DNA from: Streptomyces subrutilus
Lineage (GTDB): Bacteria > Actinomycetota > Actinomycetes > Streptomycetales > Streptomycetaceae
NCBI RefSeq assembly: GCF_008704535.1
Contig: NZ_CP023701.1
Span: forward strand, 6,490,001 to 6,554,000
Length of the DNA stretch: 64,000 nt
Reading direction: 5' to 3'
Shown here: positions 43,373 to 50,933 of the stretch, piece after piece
Numbering within the stretch: position 1 is the first letter of the stretch
How the letters are laid out: each line of letters begins with the position of its first letter
The notes under the pieces: model-generated
Seen by the model: the letters and a program-made list of their open reading frames with translations, nothing else
What the model was told of the DNA's origin: nothing
The model's database searches: none
Program-made: the position numbers and the translations under genes

Positions 43373-43966
43373 ATGAGCGACCTGCTGCTGGTGAGGCACG
43401 GTGAGACGGCGTGGAGCGCCGACGGGCGGCACACGGGGCGCACCGACGTCCCGTTGACCGCGCGCGGCGTCGAGGAGGCCATCTCCCTGGCCCCGTTCTT
43501 CCGCGACCGCCATCCGGCGCTGGTGCTGACGAGCCCGCTGCGCCGGGCCGTCGCCACCGCCGAGCTCGCCGGACTCACCGGGGGAGTGCCCGACCCCGAC
43601 CTGTACGAGTGGGACTACGGCGGCTACGAGGGGATCACCACCGCGGAGATCCGGCGGACCGCCCCCGACTGGTCCCTGTGGACGGACGGGGTCCCGCCCG
43701 GCGACGCCGACCACCCGGGAGAGAGCGCGGCCGAGGTGGGCGCCCGCGCGGACCGGGTGCTGGCCCGCGTGGCCCCCGTGCTCGCCGCGGACAAGGGGAA
43801 CGCCGTCCTCGTCGCCCACGGCCACTTCCTGCGCGTCCTCACCGCCCGCTACCTGGAACTGGCCCCGGCGGAGGGCCGGCTGTTCCTGCTCCGGACCGGG
43901 ACGGTCAGCGTGCTCTCGACGGAACACGGCCTGCCGGTGATCGCGGGCTGGAACACGCGCCCCTGA
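43373..43966 (+). CDS. histidine phosphatase (phosphoglycerate-mutase-like)
   Basis: 197-residue histidine phosphatase. The RHG motif LLVRHGETAWS (catalytic His near residue 9), LTSPLRRAVATAEL, YEWDYGGYEGITTAEI and the second histidine in VLVAHGHFLRVL near 138 are complete. It dephosphorylates an unidentified small phosphoester. It is divergent from the ECF sigma gene with a 188-bp gap and is followed by a hairpin. Confidence 0.9.
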   Translation: MSDLLLVRHGETAWSADGRHTGRTDVPLTARGVEEAISLAPFFRDRHPALVLTSPLRRAVATAELAGLTGGVPDPDLYEWDYGGYEGITTAEIRRTAPDWSLWTDGVPPGDADHPGESAAEVGARADRVLARVAPVLAADKGNAVLVAHGHFLRVLTARYLELAPAEGRLFLLRTGTVSVLSTEHGLPVIAGWNTRP

Positions 43967-44006
43967 CCGCCGTACCCCGGACGCGCCACCGCCCGCCCCC
44001 CGTGCC

Positions 44007-44033
44007 GCTCCCGCCTCGCGCGGACGCGGGAGC
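44007..44033 (+). terminator. hairpin after the phosphatase gene
   Basis: Perfect 8-bp stem GCTCCCGC/GCGGGAGC with an 11-base loop, in the 84-bp gap between the phosphatase stop and the permease start. Confidence 0.5.
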
Positions 44034-44050
44034 CGGGCGACGATGCGTAC

Positions 44051-45586
44051 ATGGCCCACGACGACGGTGCGGGCGCCGGCGGCGCCGGCCCGGAGAGCGC
44101 ACCTCCCGAAGCGGGGCTGAAGGCCAACGCGATCGGCTTCCTCGACGCGCTCGTCATCGGCCTGAACTCCACGTCGCCCGCGTACTCCCTGGCGGCCGTC
44201 ATCGGCCCGATCGTGGCCCTGGCCGGTATCTACGCACCGGGCGTCATGCTGGCCTCCTTCGTGCCGATGCTGCTGATCGCCGCGGCCTTCTACTACCTCA
44301 ACAAGGTGGACCAGGACTGCGGCACCACCTTCTCCTGGGTCACCCGCGCCATGGGCCCCTGGGCGGGCTGGCTCGGCGGCTGGGCCATCGCGATGACCGG
44401 CGTCCTCGTCATCGGCTCCCTCGCCGACGTCGCCGTCCACTTCGGGCTGCTGGCCGCGGGGCTCGACGGCTGGGCCACCGACGACGTGATCCGGCAGGGC
44501 CTCACCGTGCTGGTCATCCTGGCCATGACCGCCGTCTGCGTCATCGGCACCGAGATGTCCGCCCGGCTGCAGGACGTCCTCATCCTCGCCCAGGTCTTCT
44601 TCCTCCTCGTCTTCGCCGTGGTGGCCCTCTACCGCGTCTACGCGGGCACCAGCTCCCTCGACGCGATCGAGCCCTCCCCGACCTGGCTCAACCCCTTCGG
44701 CGCCGGCGGCTCCGCCCTCACCGGCGGACTGCTGCTCGGCGTGTTCATCTACTGGGGCTGGGAATCGGCGGTCAACCTCACCGAAGAGGTCGAGAACTCC
44801 GCCACCGCCCCCGGCAAGGCGGGCATCTGGTCGACGGTGGTGCTGCTCGTGACCTACCTTTCCGTGGGCTTCGCCGTCGTCGCCTACGCCGGCACCGCGT
44901 TCCTCGCCGACAACGCGACCGAGGAGGAGGCGGTCTTCGCCGTCCTCGCCCACGAGGTCATGGGCGGCTGGGACTGGATGGTGCTCCTCGCGGTGTGCAC
45001 CTCCGCGCTCGCCTCCACCCAGACCACGATCATCCCGGCCTCCCGCACGGCCCTGTCCATGGCCCGCCGCCACGCGCTCCCGCCGCCGCTCGCCCACATC
45101 CACCCGCGGTTCCGGACCCCCGACGTGAGCACCTGGTGGGTGGCCGGCATCGCGATCGGCTGGTACCTCGTCGTCAACCAGATCAGCGAGAACGCCCTGC
45201 TGGACTCGCTGACCGCGCTGTCCCTGCTGATCGCCTTCTACTACGCGCTCACCGGCCTGGCCTGCGCGGTCTACTACCGGCGCCACCTCTTCGAGAACCT
45301 CCACAACCTCCTGCTCATCGGCCTCGGCCCGCTGGTCGGCGCCGGGCTGCTGACCTGGCTCCTGGTGAAGTCCGTCCAGGACATGTCCGACCCGGCGAAC
45401 TCGGCCGACGGCGCCGCCTGGTTCGGACTCGGGCCCCCGCTGGTCATCGGCATCGCGATCGCCGTCGCCGGCGTGCTCGTCATGTGCTTCTGGCGGCTGC
45501 GCGACGGCCGGTTCTGGCAGGAGCGGCGCAGCGTGGCCGACCCGGACCTCGTCCACGGCAGGACGCCCGCCCCACCCGGGCCCTGA
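44051..45586 (+). CDS. APC-family amino-acid/polyamine permease
   Basis: 511-residue transporter with about 12 hydrophobic segments, of the amino acid-polyamine-organocation superfamily. The N-terminal helix-1 region NAIGFLDALVIGLNSTSPAYSLAAVIG near residue 25 contains the unwound substrate-binding stretch; DCGTTFSWVTRAMGPWAGWLGGW near 90 is the conserved second-helix loop block. The substrate is not predictable. It is followed by a universal stress protein gene 37 bp downstream, a recurrent pairing for APC permeases. Confidence 0.88.
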   Translation: MAHDDGAGAGGAGPESAPPEAGLKANAIGFLDALVIGLNSTSPAYSLAAVIGPIVALAGIYAPGVMLASFVPMLLIAAAFYYLNKVDQDCGTTFSWVTRAMGPWAGWLGGWAIAMTGVLVIGSLADVAVHFGLLAAGLDGWATDDVIRQGLTVLVILAMTAVCVIGTEMSARLQDVLILAQVFFLLVFAVVALYRVYAGTSSLDAIEPSPTWLNPFGAGGSALTGGLLLGVFIYWGWESAVNLTEEVENSATAPGKAGIWSTVVLLVTYLSVGFAVVAYAGTAFLADNATEEEAVFAVLAHEVMGGWDWMVLLAVCTSALASTQTTIIPASRTALSMARRHALPPPLAHIHPRFRTPDVSTWWVAGIAIGWYLVVNQISENALLDSLTALSLLIAFYYALTGLACAVYYRRHLFENLHNLLLIGLGPLVGAGLLTWLLVKSVQDMSDPANSADGAAWFGLGPPLVIGIAIAVAGVLVMCFWRLRDGRFWQERRSVADPDLVHGRTPAPPGP

Positions 45587-45622
45587 CCGCACCCCCGACC
45601 ACCCGAGTCCCGAGGAGGCCCG

Positions 45623-46063
45623 ATGTCCGTCGTCCTGGGATACGACGAATCGCCCGGCGCGGAACGGGCGCTGCACGTGGCGCTGGAGGTGGCCGCCGCC
45701 TTCGGCGAACCGCTCGTCCTCGTCTACGGAGCGGCCGCCCCCGGCCCCACCGGCGAGGAGTACCGCGCGCACCGCGAGGCCGTCCGGCAGGCCGGCCGCA
45801 GCGCCCTCGCGCAGGCCGTCCGGGCCGCCGACGGGGCCGGCGTGCCGTCGACGGTGGAGGTGGCCGACGAGAAGCCCGCCCAGGCCCTCCTCGACGCCGC
45901 CGCCCGCCACCACGCCCGCGTCATCATCGTCGGCAGCTGGGGGGACAGCCCGATCCGAGGCGCCCTGCTCGGATCCACCCCGCACAAGCTCCTGCACCTC
46001 TCGCCCGTGCCCGTGCTGTGCGTGCCCACCGAGCCCGCCCCGGCGGACCGGCACCCGTCCTGA
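45623..46063 (+). CDS. universal stress protein (UspA family)
   Basis: 146-residue USP with the full ATP-binding signature GSWGDSPIRGALLGST (G-x2-G-x9-G-S/T) near residue 110 and VVLGYDESPGAERAL at the start. GAGGAGG precedes the ATG at 45623. It probably senses ATP or modulates the adjacent permease; the two are likely co-transcribed. Confidence 0.9.
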   Translation: MSVVLGYDESPGAERALHVALEVAAAFGEPLVLVYGAAAPGPTGEEYRAHREAVRQAGRSALAQAVRAADGAGVPSTVEVADEKPAQALLDAAARHHARVIIVGSWGDSPIRGALLGSTPHKLLHLSPVPVLCVPTEPAPADRHPS

Positions 46064-46130
46064 GCCGGCCTGCCCGGCCTCCGCCTGCCCCGAGCCGGCC
46101 CAAGTGACTCGTGCGTACTGCACACCCCGT

Positions 46131-46157
46131 CGGTGACAGCGGTGACTGTCGCGGTGC
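46131..46157 (+). promoter_or_regulatory. direct repeats upstream of ramC, candidate RamR sites
   Basis: CGGTGAC occurs at 46131-46137 and 46140-46146 and a partial CGGTGC at 46152-46157, giving 9- and 12-bp periods. Within them GACAG-CGGTGA-CTGTC (46135-46150) is an inverted repeat. These lie 50-75 bp ahead of the ramC start in the only gap of the locus on this side. RamR proteins bind direct repeats at ramC promoters, so this is the natural place to look. Assignment is inference. Confidence 0.45.
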
Positions 46158-46205
46158 TCGCCGCCCGTGACAACGTCGTTCACGTCACCGACCGAGGGAG
46201 CAGGT

Positions 46206-48914
46206 GTGAACAAGGGCTACGCCGCCTTCTGCGACGCAGACCGCTGGTTCTACGACGCGCCGTACCGGCGGACCGAGGAGAGCTACCCGGCTGCCCTCGC
46301 CCCCGTACCGGAGGGCTGGCAGACGCACCGCAGCGGCGACTGGCTCGCCCTGCGCCCCCTCGACACCGAACTGCCCTCCCAGGGGTGGAAGATCCACGTC
46401 TCGGCCTGTCTCGACAACGCCGAGTCGGTCCTCGACCGGGTGCACGCCTACTGCGTGGAACGCCGGATCGCCTTCAAGTTCGTCCCCAGCCGCTACCTGC
46501 TGCACATCCGCAACGCCAAGTACGCGGACCGCGCGGCGAGCGGCAAGTTCCTCACCGTCTACCCGGCGGACGAGGAGCAGTGCCGCCGCATCGCCGAGGA
46601 CCTGGACAGCCTGCTGGCCGGCGAGCCCGGCCCGTACATCCTCAGCGACCTCCGCTGGAACGACGGCCCCGTCCACCTGCGCTACGGCAGCTTCACCCTG
46701 CGGCACTGCTACGACGAGCACGGCGACCTGGTCCCGGCGGTCGAGACACCGGACGGCGAGCTCGTACCGGACGTGCGCGGGCCGGTGTTCCAGCCGCCCG
46801 CCTGGCTCGAACTCCCCGCGTTCCTGCGCCCGCACCTGGACCGGCGCTCGGCCGTCACCCTCCAGGACATCCCCTACACGGTCGAGAAGGCGCTGCACTT
46901 CTCCAACGGCGGCGGCGTCTACGCCGGCCGCGACACCCGCACCGGCGAGGCCGTGGTGCTCAAGGAGGCCCGCCCGTTCGCCGGGCTCGCCGCCGACGGC
47001 GCCGACGCGGTGACCCGCCTGCACCGGGAGCGGCGCGCCCTCGAAGCGCTGGCCGGACTCGACTGCGTCCCCTCCGTGCACGGCACGTTCACGGTCGGGG
47101 ACCACCACTTCCTGGTCCTGCAGTACCTGGAGGGCCACCCCCTCAACACCTACTTCGCCCGCCGGCACCCGCTCATCGAGGCCGACCCCGACCCGGCGGA
47201 ACTCGCCGCCTACACCGAGTGGGCGCTGACGATCCACCAACGGGTGACGGAAGCCGTGGACGCCGTGCACGCCCGCGGCATCGTCTTCAACGACCTGCAC
47301 CTCTTCAACATCATGGTCGCGGAGGACGAGGAGAGCGGCGAGCCCCGGGTGGCGCTGCTCGACTTCGAGGCCGCCGCACACGTCGACGAGGGACTGCGCC
47401 AGACCGTCGCCAACCCGGCCTTCGTCGCCCCGGCCGACCGGCGCGGGCCCTCCGTCGACCGGTACGCCCTGGCCTGCCTGCGCCTCGCCCTGTTCCTGCC
47501 GCTGACCAGCCTGCTGGTCATGGACCGGGCCAAGGCGGCGCACCTGGCCGACATCGCAGCCGCCCAGTTCCCCGTACCGCGCGCGTTCCTCGACGAAGCC
47601 GTCGCGGAGATCATGGCCGCACCCGAACCCGAACCCGAATCCGGGCCTGAATCCGGGCCCGCGTACGAGGCCGGGACCGGGCCCCGTGCGGTCCGCTCCG
47701 GCGGCGCCCGGCGGCCCGCCCGGTCCACCGCTCCCTACCTCCCGGTCGAACCGGGCGACTGGGAGGCGGCCCGCGCCTCCATGACCGCCGCCCTGCACGC
47801 CTCCGCGACACCCGACCGCGAGGACCGGCTCTTCCCCGGCGACATCGCCCAGTTCACCTCCGCGGGCGGCGGGACCGCCTTCGGGTACGGAGCCGCCGGC
47901 GTCCTGTACGCCCTCGCCGAGACCGGCGCCGCACCCTGGCCCGAAGCCGAGGAATGGCTGCTCGCCCGGACCAAGCAACCGGACTCCGGCACCCCGCTCG
48001 GTTTCTACGACGGCCTCGCCGGGCTCGCCTGGACCCTCGACCGGCTCGGCCACCGCGACCGCGCCCTCGCCCTCGCCGAACAACTCCTGCGCCAGCCCTG
48101 GCAGTCCGTCGGCACCGACCTGCACGGCGGCCTCGCCGGCATCGGCCTCGCCCTGGACTCCCTCGGCTCGGCCACCGGCGAGAGCGCGCTGCACACCGCG
48201 GCCCTGCGCTGCGCCGAACTGGTCGCCCGGCGGCCCCCCGAACCGAAACGGGCCGGACTGCTCCACGGCCAGAGCGGCCCCGCGCTGCTCTTCCTGCGAC
48301 TGTACGAGCGCACCGGCGACCCGGAGCTGCTGAGCCGGGCCGCCCGCGCCCTGCACCGCGACCTCGACCACTGCGTGACCAGCGCCTTCGGCACCCTCCA
48401 GGTCGACGAGGGCTGGCGCACCATGCCCTACCTCGGCGCCGGCAGCGTCGGCATCGGGATGGTCCTCGACGACTGGCTGGAGCACGCCGCCGACGACCGC
48501 TTCGAACAGGCCCGCACCGAGATCGTCCGAGCGGCCCAGGCGACCTTCTACGCGCAGCCCGGCCTGTTCCGGGGCGCCGCCGGAATGGTCCTGCACCTGG
48601 CCCGCACCACGACGCCCGGCCCCGGCACCCGGGCCGAGGACGTCGCGCGGCAGATCGAGGCGCTGGCCCGCCACGCCGTCCCCTACCAAGGCCACCTGGC
48701 CTTCCCCGGCGAGCAGTTGATGCGCCTGTCCATGGACCTGTCCACGGGCACGGCCGGCGCACTCCTCGCCCTCGGCAGCGCCGCGCCCGGCGGGCGCGCC
48801 CAGCTGCCGTTCCTCCCGCCGCCGCGGTCCACCGCGCCGGCCCCAGAGCCGGCTCCCCACCCGGGAGCCGTGTCCCATCGGAACACACCAGTGAAGAAGA
48901 GGAATCAGACATGA
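46206..48914 (+). CDS. ramC: class III lanthionine synthetase RamC (LanKC)
   Basis: 902-residue trifunctional enzyme that matures the SapB precursor. Residues ~1-200 form the phospho-Ser/Thr lyase domain (MNKGYAAFCDADRWFYDAPYR start). Residues ~225-470 are a protein-kinase domain: Gly loop SNGGGVYAGRDT, Lys in VVLKEARPFAG, catalytic loop FNDLHLFNIMV near 365 and DFE rather than DFG. Residues ~530-880 are a cyclase domain (GFYDGLAGLAW, LHGGLAGIGLALD, GLLHGQSGPALL); the Cys-His zinc ligands of LanC are absent (LHG for CHG), as expected for class III. GTG 46206 is preceded by GAGGGAG. Its stop overlaps ramS by ATGA. Confidence 0.95.
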   Translation: MNKGYAAFCDADRWFYDAPYRRTEESYPAALAPVPEGWQTHRSGDWLALRPLDTELPSQGWKIHVSACLDNAESVLDRVHAYCVERRIAFKFVPSRYLLHIRNAKYADRAASGKFLTVYPADEEQCRRIAEDLDSLLAGEPGPYILSDLRWNDGPVHLRYGSFTLRHCYDEHGDLVPAVETPDGELVPDVRGPVFQPPAWLELPAFLRPHLDRRSAVTLQDIPYTVEKALHFSNGGGVYAGRDTRTGEAVVLKEARPFAGLAADGADAVTRLHRERRALEALAGLDCVPSVHGTFTVGDHHFLVLQYLEGHPLNTYFARRHPLIEADPDPAELAAYTEWALTIHQRVTEAVDAVHARGIVFNDLHLFNIMVAEDEESGEPRVALLDFEAAAHVDEGLRQTVANPAFVAPADRRGPSVDRYALACLRLALFLPLTSLLVMDRAKAAHLADIAAAQFPVPRAFLDEAVAEIMAAPEPEPESGPESGPAYEAGTGPRAVRSGGARRPARSTAPYLPVEPGDWEAARASMTAALHASATPDREDRLFPGDIAQFTSAGGGTAFGYGAAGVLYALAETGAAPWPEAEEWLLARTKQPDSGTPLGFYDGLAGLAWTLDRLGHRDRALALAEQLLRQPWQSVGTDLHGGLAGIGLALDSLGSATGESALHTAALRCAELVARRPPEPKRAGLLHGQSGPALLFLRLYERTGDPELLSRAARALHRDLDHCVTSAFGTLQVDEGWRTMPYLGAGSVGIGMVLDDWLEHAADDRFEQARTEIVRAAQATFYAQPGLFRGAAGMVLHLARTTTPGPGTRAEDVARQIEALARHAVPYQGHLAFPGEQLMRLSMDLSTGTAGALLALGSAAPGGRAQLPFLPPPRSTAPAPEPAPHPGAVSHRNTPVKKRNQT

Positions 48915-49048
48915 CGCTTCTCGACCTGCAGTCGATGGAAACCCCCAAGGCCGAGATCACCGAGGCCGGGCAGCTCACCGGCGGCGGCAGCCGCGCCAGC
49001 CTGCTCCTCTGCGGAGACAGCAGCCTGAGCATCACGACCTGTAACTGA
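48911..49048 (+). CDS. ramS: SapB lanthipeptide precursor RamS
   Basis: 45-residue precursor. The leader starts MTLLDLQSMETPK, carrying the class III LxDLQ recognition helix. The core is near-identical to S. coelicolor SapB: SRASLLLCGDSSLSITTCN with two S-x2-S-x3-C modules (Ser27/Ser30/Cys34 and Ser37/Ser40/Cys44). RamC is expected to dehydrate the serines and close two lanthionine rings, leaving two dehydroalanines. The residues before the core read LTGGGS where S. coelicolor has ETGS, so the processed N terminus may be two glycines longer. The mature peptide is a surfactant that lets aerial hyphae rise. ATG 48911 overlaps the ramC stop. Confidence 0.96.
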   Translation: MTLLDLQSMETPKAEITEAGQLTGGGSRASLLLCGDSSLSITTCN

Positions 49049-49060
49049 TCAGGTCCCAGC

Positions 49061-49090
49061 CGGGCCCGGGCGGTTCGCCGCCCGGGCCCG
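49061..49090 (+). terminator. UUCG-capped hairpin between ramS and ramA
   Basis: Perfect 13-bp stem CGGGCCCGGGCGG (49061-49073)/CCGCCCGGGCCCG (49078-49090) closed by a TTCG tetraloop, 12 bases after the ramS stop and 25 before the ramA start. No U-tract follows, so it could be a partial terminator or a 3'-end stabiliser. Either would make ramCS RNA more abundant than ramAB RNA, which suits a precursor peptide. Confidence 0.75.
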
Positions 49091-49115
49091 CACCACACCC
49101 CTGGAGCCGCCGCCG

Positions 49116-50933
49116 ATGACCCCGCCCGATCCCGCCGGCGAGGCGTCGGCCGCCCGTGGCGCCGACCGGGCGCTGAAGGCGGCCGCGCGGCACAGCGCCG
49201 GCCGCACCACCGCCGTGTTCGGCTGCTCGGTCGCCGCCTCCTGCGCGGCCCTCGCCGAACCCGCCGTCCTCGGCCACACCCTCGACCTGCTGCTCCGCCG
49301 TGACCCCGCCGGCGGCCCCTGGACCCTGTGGTGCGCGCTGGTGATCACCGCCGAAGTCCTCCTGGACGCCGCCACCGTCCGCCTCGGCGGCGGCGTCGAC
49401 GCCCGCTCCACCGCCTGGCTGCGCCGGTTCGCGCTCGGCCGGCTGCTGCGCACCGCGCCGCACCACGCCGCCCGCCACGCACCCGGCGAGGTCTCCGCCC
49501 GGCTCACCGCCCACGCCACCGAGGCCGGGATCGTCCCGGCGGCCGTCGCGACGGGCGCCGCCTCCCTGCTCCCGCCGCTCGGCGGCCTCGTCGCCCTGTT
49601 CCTGATCGACGTGTGGACCGCCCTCGCCTTCCTCGCCGGACTGCCGCTGCTGGCCCTGCTGCTGCGCGCGTTCGCCCGCGACTCCGGTGCCAGCGTCGGC
49701 CGCTACCAGCAGGTGCAGCTCGCCATGGCCGGCCGACTGGTCGAGGCCCTCGCCGGCGCCCGCACCATCGCCGCCGCCGGGACCGCGGCGCGCGAGCGGG
49801 ACCGCATCCTCGCCCCGCTGCCCGAACTGGGCCGCGAGGGACGGCAGATGTGGCGGATCTACGGCGCGACCACCGCCCGCACCGCCGCCCTGATGCCGCT
49901 GCTCCTCTACGTCGTCATCGGCGTCGGCGGCATCCGCCTGTCGGCCGGAGCCCTGACCGTCGGCGGCCTGCTCGCCGCCCTGCGCTACGCGGGCCTCGCC
50001 GCCGGGGTCGGCGCCGTGACCGGCAAACTGGCCACCGTCGTCCGCGGCCGGACCGCGGCCCGCCGCACGGCCGCCCTCTTCGATCTGCCCGAACTCGTCC
50101 AGGGTGAAGCCGAGTTGCCGCCCGGCGGCCCCGGCACGCTGGAACTGCGCGGGGTGCGCGTGGTGCGCGGCGGATCGGTCGTGCTGCACGACGTCGACCT
50201 GCTCGTCCCCGGCGGCGCCACCGCCGCCCTCGTCGGCCGTTCCGGCTCCGGCAAATCGGTGCTCGCCGCGGTCGCCGGCCGCCTCACCGCCTGCGACGGG
50301 GGCCTGGTCCTGCTCGACGGCGTACCGCTGGACGCACTGTCGCCCGCGGCGCTGCGCCGCGAGGTCGGCCACGCCTTCGACCGGCCCGCCCTCTTCGGGG
50401 ACAGCGTCGGCGCCGCCATCGCCTTCGGAGCCGGCCCCGAACCGCAGCCCGCGGCCGTCCGCGCGGCGGCCCGGCAGGCCGCGGCCGACCCGTTCGTACG
50501 GCGCCTGCCCGACGGGTACGACACCCCCGTCGCCGACGCGCCCCTGTCCGGCGGAGAGCGGCAGCGCCTCGGCCTGGCCCGCGCGTTCTGCCACGCGGGA
50601 CGGCTGCTGGTGCTGGACGACGCCACCTCCGCCCTGGACACCCTCACCGCGGGCGAGGTCGAGCGGGCCCTCGCCCACGAGGTGCGGCCCGGCACCCGTC
50701 TCGTCGTCGCCCACCGCCTCTCCGCCGCCGCCCGCGCCGACCTCGTCGTATGGCTCGACGCCGGCCGCGTCCGGGCCACCGGCACGCACGCCGCGCTGTG
50801 GCACGACCCCGACTACCGGGCGGTGTTCGCCGCCGCGGGCACCCCCGCCGCCGCGCCCGGCCGCGCCTCGGCCCCGCCCGCGCCCCCGGCCGACCCGGCG
50901 GGTGAGCCGGCCGGCGTGGAGGCGGTCCGGTGA
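49116..50933 (+). CDS. ramA: SapB exporter ABC half-transporter RamA
   Basis: 605-residue half-exporter. Membrane domain ~30-320; nucleotide-binding domain with Walker A GRSGSGKSVL near 375, signature LSGGERQRLGLARAF near 472, Walker B RLLVLDDATSALD with Asp in place of the catalytic Glu, and H-loop VVAHRLS. With RamB it forms a heterodimer thought to export the matured peptide. The Asp substitution predicts a slow ATP site. Its stop overlaps ramB by GTGA. The C-terminal 30 residues are Pro/Ala-rich. Confidence 0.93.
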   Translation: MTPPDPAGEASAARGADRALKAAARHSAGRTTAVFGCSVAASCAALAEPAVLGHTLDLLLRRDPAGGPWTLWCALVITAEVLLDAATVRLGGGVDARSTAWLRRFALGRLLRTAPHHAARHAPGEVSARLTAHATEAGIVPAAVATGAASLLPPLGGLVALFLIDVWTALAFLAGLPLLALLLRAFARDSGASVGRYQQVQLAMAGRLVEALAGARTIAAAGTAARERDRILAPLPELGREGRQMWRIYGATTARTAALMPLLLYVVIGVGGIRLSAGALTVGGLLAALRYAGLAAGVGAVTGKLATVVRGRTAARRTAALFDLPELVQGEAELPPGGPGTLELRGVRVVRGGSVVLHDVDLLVPGGATAALVGRSGSGKSVLAAVAGRLTACDGGLVLLDGVPLDALSPAALRREVGHAFDRPALFGDSVGAAIAFGAGPEPQPAAVRAAARQAAADPFVRRLPDGYDTPVADAPLSGGERQRLGLARAFCHAGRLLVLDDATSALDTLTAGEVERALAHEVRPGTRLVVAHRLSAAARADLVVWLDAGRVRATGTHAALWHDPDYRAVFAAAGTPAAAPGRASAPPAPPADPAGEPAGVEAVR

